DNA from: Deltaproteobacteria bacterium
GTDB lineage: Bacteria; Desulfobacterota; Desulfobacteria; Desulfobacterales; JAUVGT01
Direction of reading: 5' to 3'
DNA length: 6,962 nt
NCBI GenBank assembly: GCA_030593645.1
Contig: JAUVGT010000270.1
Location: 1 to 6,962, forward strand
The notes under the pieces were generated by a model. The model did no database searches. It saw only the letters and a program-made list of their open reading frames with translations, and was not told the DNA's origin. Shown here piece after piece: positions 1-4,348 of the stretch (its first letter is position 1; each line of letters starts with the position of its first letter). The translations under genes were made by a program, and so were the position numbers.

Positions 1-275
1 GTTGATAAAGCCAGTTGAACTGAGCCGTTTGAGGGAAGGGTATAACATATTATGGGGATTGTAAAGCGGCGATTTGTCAATCAGCGCTTGTACAAATTGG
101 ATGAATATTATGGATTTCATTGAGTTGAACTGTATATTGAATGTCAAATCATTAACCTTTAAGAAATATATATCAAATTAGGATGTTAAATCATTAAAAT
201 CGCCATAAACAGGGCGTACTTATCCCTGCGAATTCACATTTTTTAAAAAAATGGTCGATAAAAAACGATCTTTAA
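1..275. other. Gene-free left edge, probable IS91 origin end
   Basis: There is no recognisable gene. A 20-codon open stretch at 2-61 ending in TAA could be the tail of a gene that begins outside the window, but it is too short to identify. The right part is AT-rich with the hairpin at 210-228 and an AT palindrome at 237-253, and would be expected to contain oriIS of the IS91 element. GTTGAACTG occurs twice (14-22 and 123-131). Confidence 0.4.
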
Positions 276-1701
276 TTAAGGTGATGCCCTGATATTTTTA
301 CCCCGTATTATTTCAAAGCCACTAATGCCTGTGCCCCTGGATATCCGGGCAACCTGTCGCATGGTACCTTTTTTACAGCATGGACACCTGGTTATATCAA
401 TCCCGGTAAGTTCGAGCATTAGCTCCTGGATGGACTTTTCAACCTTTTCCGGCAGTTCTGACGAAAGTCCTAAGAGTCTGTGGCATATGGCAATGTTGTT
501 TGATTTATACCGGTTGGCAAACAAACCAAAATGCCTGATTCGCATGAACCTGTCCGGCAGTACATGTAAAAGGAAGCGCCTGATAAACTCGATGGCATCA
601 ATTGCTGTCTCTTCGGTTACATCCAGATCACGGTTTCTGTAGATAAAAGTTACTTTTCCGTTGTTTAGAGATTTGATGCGATAGTTAGAAATTGCGACCC
701 TGTGCGTATACCGGGCAAGATATTCAAGAACTTTTTCAGGACTGGAAAATGGTTCTTTTAAATATATCACCCAGGATTTTTTCCATAACCGGTTAATCAG
801 ATTTTTAAAGCCGATTTTTGTGCCAAGGGGTTTTATATTGCCAAAGAACTGAAGATCACCCTTGTCATACGCCTGCTTAAGATAATCGATATATTTGGCC
901 CTGAATACAATTGAAAGTGCTTCCACGCTAAACAGGTAATCATATTTACACTCGGTCCAGTGCTTTTGATCAAGAGAGAGCGCACCGCCGGGAACAATGC
1001 AGTGTAAATGAATATGATCAAGAATCAACTGGCTCCAGGTATGAAGAATAGCGTTGATACCGATTTTTCCTTTGAGCTCGCCTTCCGGATTTTTACCAAA
1101 CTGAAGCAAAGTCTCTGATGCCGCTTTAAATAAAATGTTGTACACTATCCTTTTATTACATAAAGCCAGTGGATTAATCTCATGCGGAAGTGTAAATACG
1201 GTATGAAAATATTTTATCGGCAATAATTCTGCTTTTCGATCCCGAAGCCACTTTTCTTTTGCTATGAACTGACACTTTGGACAATGCCTGTTCCGGCATG
1301 AGTTGTAAGCATTGCGCTTTGTCCCGCATTCATCGCATTCTTCAATATGACCGCCAAGATAAGATGTGCGGCAATTTAGAATATCGTTCACTACTTTATA
1401 ATGGGCAGGATGAAGCTTATACTTTTTCTGGTAATCACCAATATGGGCTCGCATGATATCCGCAACTTCAACACCTGGTTTTTTATCATTCATGATTCAG
1501 TCCCCTCTGGATCATGAATATTGATCAAATCAAGCGGACTCTTAACACAGGTAAGCTGTTTGTCGCTAACATGCGTATATATTGTGGTGGTTGACAAAGA
1601 GCGGTGCCCCAGCATGAGCTGAATGGCATGAAGATCCGTTCCGGATTCCAGAAGGTGCGTGGCAAAACAATGTCTCTTATGCCGAGCTCGGCATAAGAGA
1701 C
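200..1701 (-). mobile_element. IS91-family element, 5' side truncated, exact ends not determined
   Basis: The element is defined by an intact HUH transposase gene and the 3' part of a co-oriented, overlapping tyrosine recombinase gene, an arrangement known in part of the IS91 family. These elements have no terminal inverted repeats and move by rolling-circle replication from an origin (oriIS) beyond the transposase 3' end, which here would lie below position 276. That zone has a small hairpin (CAGGG 210-214 with CCCTG 224-228, 9-base loop) and an AT palindrome at 237-253, both candidate parts of oriIS, but I cannot place the end. The other side is broken inside the recombinase at about 1690 by a palindromic junction, so the terIS end is probably lost. 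The coordinates given are approximate limits of element-derived sequence, not proven boundaries. Confidence 0.55.
276..1493 (-). CDS. IS91-family HUH (Y2-type) transposase
   Basis: This 405-residue protein has the usual length and order of IS91-family transposases, the DNA strand-transfer enzymes of rolling-circle transposition. Near the N-terminus a zinc-binding module shows C53-x2-C56, C66 and C71-P-K-C74. The HUH metal site is in LDHIHLHCIVPGG (H162 and H164). The nucleophile motif EYLARYTHRVAISNYRI carries two tyrosines four residues apart (Y258, Y262), as in IS91. A further cysteine cluster CPCC (370-373) lies near the C-terminus. No frameshift or missing catalytic residue is visible, so the gene looks intact. 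Its ATG (1491-1493) overlaps the stop of the upstream recombinase as ATGA, which suggests translational coupling. Because that upstream gene has lost its 5' part and natural promoter, expression is uncertain. I am confident of the family, less so of activity. Confidence 0.93.
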   Translation of the reverse strand: MNDKKPGVEVADIMRAHIGDYQKKYKLHPAHYKVVNDILNCRTSYLGGHIEECDECGTKRNAYNSCRNRHCPKCQFIAKEKWLRDRKAELLPIKYFHTVFTLPHEINPLALCNKRIVYNILFKAASETLLQFGKNPEGELKGKIGINAILHTWSQLILDHIHLHCIVPGGALSLDQKHWTECKYDYLFSVEALSIVFRAKYIDYLKQAYDKGDLQFFGNIKPLGTKIGFKNLINRLWKKSWVIYLKEPFSSPEKVLEYLARYTHRVAISNYRIKSLNNGKVTFIYRNRDLDVTEETAIDAIEFIRRFLLHVLPDRFMRIRHFGLFANRYKSNNIAICHRLLGLSSELPEKVEKSIQELMLELTGIDITRCPCCKKGTMRQVARISRGTGISGFEIIRGKNIRASP

Positions 1702-1789
1702 ACAGTTTTGCCACGCATTTGCTTGAAGACGGGTATGATATCCGGACGGTACAGGAACTTTTGGGGCATAAGGATGTGAGTACCACCAT
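1490..1789 (-). pseudogene. C-terminal fragment of the IS91-associated tyrosine recombinase (5'-truncated)
   Basis: The last roughly 65 codons (1490 to about 1695) are the C-terminal catalytic part of a phage-integrase/XerC-type tyrosine recombinase: RHCFATHLLESG, then LMLGHRSLSTTTIYTHVS with the box II histidine region and the nucleophile tyrosine, ending in KSPLDLI. Genes like this precede the transposase in a subset of IS91 elements. The frame stays open up to an ATG at 1789, but residues 1 to about 33 are antisense of the neighbouring plus-strand integrase fragment and resemble nothing. The normal HTLRH segment reads HKRH, one residue short, exactly where the palindrome lies. The catalytic N-terminal half with the first arginine is absent, so I call it a non-functional remnant. 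It overlaps the transposase start by ATGA. Confidence 0.8.
1656..1717. repeat. 62-bp near-perfect palindrome joining two recombinase fragments
   Basis: The centre is GAGCTC with symmetry axis between 1686 and 1687. Positions 1672-1701 (30 bases) are a perfect inverted repeat with no loop. After a two-base mismatch zone the symmetry continues with TGCGTGGCAAAAC on the left (1656-1668) and its complement on the right (1705-1717). The outer arms are the coding sequences of the conserved FATHL motif of two different tyrosine recombinases facing each other. The sequence could extrude as a cruciform. It probably arose by fold-back template switching or an inversion between short homologous motifs. 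An assembly or amplification chimera is an alternative. Confidence 0.9.
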
Positions 1790-1859
1790 GATATATACCC
1801 ATGTCTTAAATAAGGGGGGACGTGCGGTGATCAGTCCGGCGGATAGGATGAGTACTTAA
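1659..1859 (+). pseudogene. C-terminal fragment of an integron-type (IntI-like) integrase
   Basis: From about 1692 to the TAA at 1857-1859 the plus strand encodes the C-terminus of a tyrosine recombinase: RHSFATHLLEDGYDIRTVQ, then ELLGHKDVSTTMIYTHVLNK with the box II histidine and nucleophile tyrosine, and finally GGRAVISPADRM. The string YDIRTVQELLGHKDV..TMIYTHVLN.GG is characteristic of integron integrases and their solitary relatives. It differs clearly from the fragment on the opposite strand (LHAIQLMLGHRSLSTT). Everything upstream of the HxxR box is missing, and the first dozen codons of the open frame are palindrome sequence, so the ATG at 1659 is not a genuine start. I see no attI site or attC-like cassette sites nearby. 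It is a dead remnant of a second recombinase gene. Confidence 0.75.
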
Positions 1860-1862
1860 AAG

Positions 1863-1957
1863 ATGAACATCGAACATTGAACGCCTGGCAGGCCATAGCC
1901 TTGGCGACGGCTGATCCAACGTCGAACGTCGAATGCGGTAGCGCTATGCGCTGTCTG
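1863..1957 (+). repeat. Heptameric intergenic array, copy 1 (left of four-helix gene)
   Basis: The array is built from 7-bp units near GAACRTC (GAACATC, GAACATT, GAACGCC; then CAACGTC, GAACGTC, GAATGCG). It is interrupted at about 1886-1917 by a short tccgcc-type insert containing CCATAGCCTTGGCGACGG. It ends with a self-complementary module GGTAGCGCTATGCGCT (1937-1952). The same modules in the same order occur after the MoxR gene (3548-3605), and the heptamers recur in reverse orientation at 2408-2446. No reading frame runs through it. Function is unknown; it looks like a dispersed repeat. Confidence 0.8.
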
Positions 1958-1982
1958 GATTTAGTTGGATGAGTGGGGAACG

Positions 1983-2357
1983 ATGAATAAACAGACTTAT
2001 GATCTGGAAGATAGATTGCTTGAATATTCCGTTAGAATTATTAAGGTTGTTGAACAACTTTCTAATACTCACGCCGGGAAACATGTTGCGAAGCAACTAT
2101 TAAGATCAGGGACTTCTCCGTATCCAAACCATGGTGAAGCGCAGGCAGCAGAATCACCAAAAGATTTTATACATAAGCTTCGAATTTCATTAAAAGAGCT
2201 TAGGGAATCTCAAAGATGGTTAAAGTTGATAAAGCGTGTACCGTTAATTAATAAACCAGAATTGTTGAATAATATTATAGAAGAAACAGAAGAATTAATA
2301 AAAATATTCGTTGCCAGTATCAAAACGGTTCAAATCAATAAGAACTTGAGTCATTAA
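1983..2357 (+). CDS. Four-helix-bundle protein, S23 / 23S rRNA intervening-sequence family
   Basis: The 124-residue product (ATG at 1983) matches the small, almost all-helical family first seen as ORFs in intervening sequences of 23S rRNA genes, also related to the Avd accessory proteins of diversity-generating retroelements. The recognisable core is LLRSGTSPYPNHGEAQAAES followed by DFIHKLRISLKELRESQRWLKLI and an acidic C-terminal helix (EEIE-like, ETEELIKIF). Family members are basic oligomeric bundles suspected of binding nucleic acid, with no settled function. I prefer this start to the in-frame ATG at 1965 because GGGGAA lies just before 1983 and family proteins begin near this point. The gene stands alone, flanked by inverted heptamer arrays rather than by rRNA or a reverse transcriptase. 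A weak 7-bp AT-rich hairpin (2358-2364 with 2375-2381) follows the stop and is nested inside TGAGTCA (2347-2353) and its complement (2399-2405). Confidence 0.85.
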   Translation: MNKQTYDLEDRLLEYSVRIIKVVEQLSNTHAGKHVAKQLLRSGTSPYPNHGEAQAAESPKDFIHKLRISLKELRESQRWLKLIKRVPLINKPELLNNIIEETEELIKIFVASIKTVQINKNLSH

Positions 2358-2407
2358 GTATTAATTCCTTGATTTTAATACCATTTGGTGAAATGAAGTG
2401 ACTCATT

Positions 2408-2446
2408 ATTCGACGTTGGGAGTTGGACGTTCGATGTTCGACGTTT
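2408..2446 (-). repeat. Heptameric intergenic array, copy 2 (inverted, right of four-helix gene)
   Basis: Read on the minus strand this is AACGTCGAACATCGAACG followed by TCCAACTCCCAACGTCGAAT. This matches the plus-strand array at 3551-3587 almost base for base, apart from a few substitutions, and the outer units of copy 1. Its inverted orientation relative to copy 1 makes the pair a set of imperfect inverted repeats bracketing the four-helix gene. Confidence 0.8.
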
Positions 2447-2463
2447 ATCTGTTATTTAGGGTA

Positions 2464-2491
2464 TTGACAATTTGTGATTTTTTTTTATTAT
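2464..2491 (+). promoter_or_regulatory. Probable sigma70 promoter for the MoxR gene
   Basis: A perfect -35 hexamer TTGACA (2464-2469) is separated by 16 bases, including a nine-T run, from a -10 hexamer TATTAT (2486-2491). Transcription would begin near 2498, giving a leader of about 65 bases before the GTG start. This is the best promoter-like sequence in the window. It lies between the inverted heptamer array and the ATPase, so the ATPase is probably transcribed independently of the four-helix gene. Confidence 0.65.
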
Positions 2492-2562
2492 AGCACACGC
2501 AAATAAATAGATTATTAGGATGCAGAACCGATATCATATGTAAAAGGACATGGAGGAACACA

Positions 2563-3543
2563 GTGGAAGTCTCGGAATTAAATCGGCTGGTTGAGGAAAA
2601 ACTTGTACTCGTAAACAGTATAAAGAATGAAATCGGGAAGATACTGGTCGGGCAGCATGACCTGATCGCGGGGCTTTTGATGGGGCTTTTTACAAAGGGT
2701 CATATCCTGATCGAGGGGGTTCCCGGGCTGGCCAAGACAAGTGCCGTTAAAGCGCTGGCCGCCACCGTGCACGCGGATTTTAAAAGGATCCAGTTTACTC
2801 CTGATCTGCTTCCGGCGGACCTGATCGGCACGGAAGTCTTCAGGCCAAAAACATCTGATTTTACAATCAAAAAAGGACCTTTGTTTCATAATATTATCCT
2901 TGCCGATGAAATTAACCGGGCGCCATCCAAGGTACAGTCGGCGCTTCTCGAAGCCATGCAGGAAAGACAGGTCACCATTGGAGAAACCACATTTAAACTG
3001 GATGATCCTTTTCTGGTCATGGCCACCCAGAACCCGATTGAACAGGAAGGAACATACCCGCTGCCTGAAGCCCAGGTGGACCGGTTCATGCTGAAGCTTG
3101 TGATTGATTACCCGGATAAGGCCGAAGAAAAGGAAATCATGAAACGGATCGGGTTTGACAATCCTCTCGAAGTCAATCCGGTTATTAATACGGAACAGCT
3201 GAACCAGATCTACAGCCTGATCAACGATATATATATGGATGAAAAACTAAAAGATTATATTGTTGATATTGTTTTTGCCACACGAAAACCGGATGATTAT
3301 AAAATAGATATATCCGATTATATTCAATTCGGGGCGTCACCCAGGGCCACCATTTATTTGAGCCTGGCTGCCAGGGCATACGCTTTTCTCCAGGGCAGGG
3401 CTTATGTGACACCCCAGGATGTTAAAACAATCGCGCCGAATGTATTAAGGCACAGGATCATTCTGACATATGAAGCCGAGGCCGAAGATATTACCACCGA
3501 ACAGATCATCGGGCAGGTTTTTGATTCGGTGGAGGTACCTTAA
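2563..3543 (+). CDS. MoxR-family AAA+ ATPase (AAA_3 type)
   Basis: This 326-residue cytosolic ATPase is of normal length for the MoxR group, chaperone-like AAA+ proteins that remodel or activate partner complexes, often with a von Willebrand factor A protein. Walker A is GVPGLAKT (52-59), Walker B IILADE (111-116), followed by the family-typical NRAPSKVQSALLEAMQERQV. Sensor 1 is ATQNP (N157), and EGTYPLPEAQVDRF (162-175) carries the likely arginine finger. Sensor 2 is in GASPRA (R261), and a helical lid domain runs to the end. All catalytic motifs are intact. The GTG start at 2563 is chosen because GGAGG (2552-2556) sits six bases upstream and the family N-terminus fits. Usually a DUF58 gene and VWA or transglutaminase-like genes follow in an operon; here the stop is followed at once by a heptamer repeat, so the gene is an orphan in this window. 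The partner is therefore unknown. Confidence 0.93.
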   Translation: MEVSELNRLVEEKLVLVNSIKNEIGKILVGQHDLIAGLLMGLFTKGHILIEGVPGLAKTSAVKALAATVHADFKRIQFTPDLLPADLIGTEVFRPKTSDFTIKKGPLFHNIILADEINRAPSKVQSALLEAMQERQVTIGETTFKLDDPFLVMATQNPIEQEGTYPLPEAQVDRFMLKLVIDYPDKAEEKEIMKRIGFDNPLEVNPVINTEQLNQIYSLINDIYMDEKLKDYIVDIVFATRKPDDYKIDISDYIQFGASPRATIYLSLAARAYAFLQGRAYVTPQDVKTIAPNVLRHRIILTYEAEAEDITTEQIIGQVFDSVEVP

Positions 3544-3547
3544 AGAA

Positions 3548-3605
3548 ATGAACGTCGAACATCGAACGCCCAACGTCGAACGTCGAATGTGGAAGCGCTG
3601 CGCTT
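3548..3605 (+). repeat. Heptameric intergenic array, copy 3, with AGCGCT module
   Basis: Starting 4 bases after the MoxR stop, uninterrupted 7-bp units run AACGTCG, AACATCG, AACGCCC, AACGTCG, AACGTCG, AATGTGG. They are followed by the terminal module GGAAGCGCTGCGCTTT (3591-3605). Module order is the same as in copy 1 but without the tccgcc-type insert, so copy 1 seems to be the interrupted version. What follows (3611 onward) also resembles the leader of the four-helix gene. Confidence 0.82.
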
Positions 3606-3610
3606 TAATC

Positions 3611-3656
3611 GATTTCAATAGAATGAATGGAAAATTATGAATAAATAGATCTAAAA
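3611..3656 (+). pseudogene. Possible 5' stub of a deleted four-helix-bundle gene
   Basis: The sequence after array copy 3 aligns with the leader and first codons of the four-helix gene (1958 onward). Both have GATTT, a purine-rich stretch of about 20 bases differing mostly by G/A transitions, then ATGAATAAA. Here the fourth codon is TAG (3646-3648) where the intact gene has CAG. A GATCT-AAAAGA remnant follows that resembles GATCTGGAAGAT of the intact gene. The coding part then stops abruptly at another repeat module beginning near 3661. I infer that a second copy of the repeat-plus-gene unit lost nearly all of its coding region. The match is short and was found by eye. Confidence 0.45.
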
Positions 3657-3660
3657 GAGA

Positions 3661-3746
3661 TGAACGCTTGTCCGCCATTTTATCGCGTCGAAGCATTTGC
3701 GAAGTCGGAAGCCTGGGCGACGGCGGATGGAAGGCGCTACGCTTTA
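3661..3746 (+). repeat. tccgcc/ggcgga-type intergenic repeat module
   Basis: The module begins TGAACGCTTGTCCGCCAT, contains GGGCGACGGCGGATGG (3716-3730) and ends in AAGGCGCTACGCTTT (3731-3745), a third version of the AGCGCT-type module found after heptamer arrays 1 and 3. The opening TCCGCC and closing GGCGGA are complementary, so the unit can fold back on itself. Related units occur inside array copy 1 (about 1886-1917) and as a tandem pair at 6858-6917. No gene is seen. Confidence 0.65.
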
Positions 3747-3756
3747 CCGTATTATA

Positions 3757-3777
3757 GGGCAGATTTAGAATCTGCCC
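3757..3777. repeat. REP-like hairpin, 9-bp stem with 3-base loop
   Basis: GGGCAGATT (3757-3765), loop TAG, AATCTGCCC (3769-3777) form a perfect stem, followed by CTACG. There is no T-run on either side that would make it a good intrinsic terminator. The GGGGCAGATT core resembles short palindromic repeats scattered in many bacterial genomes. It lies about 215 bases beyond the MoxR stop. Confidence 0.6.
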
Positions 3778-3924
3778 CTACGAAACTTATAATTAGCAAT
3801 GCTTCATTTTGCTTGAACCCTTGTTGGAGCGCAACGTAAATCCGTCTATGGCGGGACCCCTCGAATCCTTGAACCCATGGTGCAAAAGATTCGTAAAAGA
3901 CAAAAAGATGAATTAAGTAGTTTT

Positions 3925-3950
3925 GATGGTTTCGTAAAAAGTCCGAATTA
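3925..3950 (+). repeat. Truncated MITE end abutting the full MITE
   Basis: GATGGTTTCGTAAAAAGTCC at 3925-3944 is a variant of the MITE terminus (GACGGTTTCGTAAAAAGTCC in the right-end orientation) and is followed directly by the complete copy at 3951. The same end-next-to-end arrangement with identical 26-base spacing appears at 4283-4329. Confidence 0.7.
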
Positions 3951-4075
3951 GACGGTTTTGTAAAGAGTTCAAATTCAAGGCGTGCAAATTTCGTAATCAT
4001 GAAGCGTACTTATAGTACGTTGAATGATTGCGAAATGCAGCACAACGCAGAAGTTGGACTTTTTACGAAACCGTC
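3951..4075. mobile_element. 125-bp palindromic MITE-like element (family A)
   Basis: The left end GACGGTTTTGTAAAGAGTTC (3951-3970) is complementary, with few mismatches, to the right end GGACTTTTTACGAAACCGTC (4056-4075). The middle is a strong hairpin CGTACT-TAT-AGTACG (4005-4019), and symmetry continues imperfectly between them. A short open frame across it, beginning at the ATG at 3999, has no protein-like features, and I regard it as spurious. The element encodes nothing and would need a transposase supplied elsewhere. I recall similar GACGGTTTCGTAAAAAGTC repeats in Desulfobacterales genomes, but could not check that here. No clear target duplication is visible. Confidence 0.75.
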
Positions 4076-4282
4076 ATTTTTATATCACTATTTTTGTGAT
4101 GTGCATTCTATTGTAATAATCCTTACGATAAAATTCAAGATCTCATCCCACTTAATACATTATTCCGGCAGAATTTCATTTTATTCGCCAATATATCATG
4201 TTGAAAAGTCCAATCAGATATTGTTATGATGACAACTGATGTCTTTGACTTGATCATCTTTCATTTCAATTGTGTCAATAGT
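4076..4282. other. Gene-free AT-rich spacer
   Basis: This segment contains no convincing gene on either strand. Visible items are a small hairpin ATCAC/GTGAT (4084-4100) with a T-rich loop and a possible promoter at 4201-4230. It separates two copies of a 47-base MITE-end repeat. Confidence 0.5.
4201..4230 (+). promoter_or_regulatory. Possible sigma70 promoter for the methyltransferase-desulfurase operon
   Basis: TTGAAA (4201-4206) is followed after 18 bases by TATGAT (4225-4230). The hexamers are reasonable but the region is AT-rich, so a chance match is possible. Transcription from here would give a leader of roughly 110 bases that runs through the MITE-end copy at 4283-4329. Confidence 0.35.
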
Positions 4283-4329
4283 GATGGTCTCGTAAAAAGT
4301 CTGAATGTGACGGTTTCGTAAAAAGTTCA
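4283..4329 (+). repeat. 47-bp MITE-end repeat in the methyltransferase leader
   Basis: GATGGTCTCGTAAAAAGTC at 4283 and GACGGTTTCGTAAAAAGTTC at 4309 repeat the sequence at 3925-3971 with about six differences in 47 bases and the same internal spacing. It ends seven bases before the GGGAGG ribosome-binding site of the methyltransferase. The remainder of the MITE is missing, so it is a truncated copy or one of two direct repeats bracketing 3972-4282. Confidence 0.75.
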
Positions 4330-4348
4330 TACAATGGGAGGTATAATG

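Noticed and set aside
2..64. C-terminal tail of a plus-strand gene entering from the left
   Set aside because: Only 20 codons are visible before TAA and nothing in them is recognisable; it may be chance.
325..642. Plus-strand open frame opposite the transposase
   Set aside because: It is antisense to the C-terminal part of the IS91 transposase, with no motif or ribosome-binding site.
1659..1859. Working integron
   Set aside because: Only the integrase C-terminus is present, with no attI, attC-like sites or gene cassettes seen.
1983..2357. Avd protein of a diversity-generating retroelement
   Set aside because: The protein family is related, but there is no reverse transcriptase, template repeat or variable repeat in the window.
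1983..2357. Intervening sequence inside a 23S rRNA gene
   Set aside because: The flanking DNA is repeat sequence and protein-coding genes, with no rRNA sequence recognised on either side.
2358..2381. Intrinsic terminator after the four-helix gene
   Set aside because: The stem is only 7 bp and entirely AT-rich apart from one G-C pair, and no U-tract follows.
1863..2446. CRISPR array
   Set aside because: The repeat unit is only 7 bp, units are directly adjacent without unique spacers, and no cas gene is present.
3757..3777. Intrinsic terminator of the MoxR gene
   Set aside because: The stem is good but lacks a T-run on either side and lies more than 200 bases past the stop; it is better read as a REP-like repeat.
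3752..4000. Minus-strand 82-codon open frame
   Set aside because: It runs through the REP-like hairpin and the MITE end and has no recognisable protein features.
3999..4229. Plus-strand 76-codon open frame
   Set aside because: It starts inside the MITE near the central hairpin; its first third is translated palindrome and the rest is AT-rich spacer.
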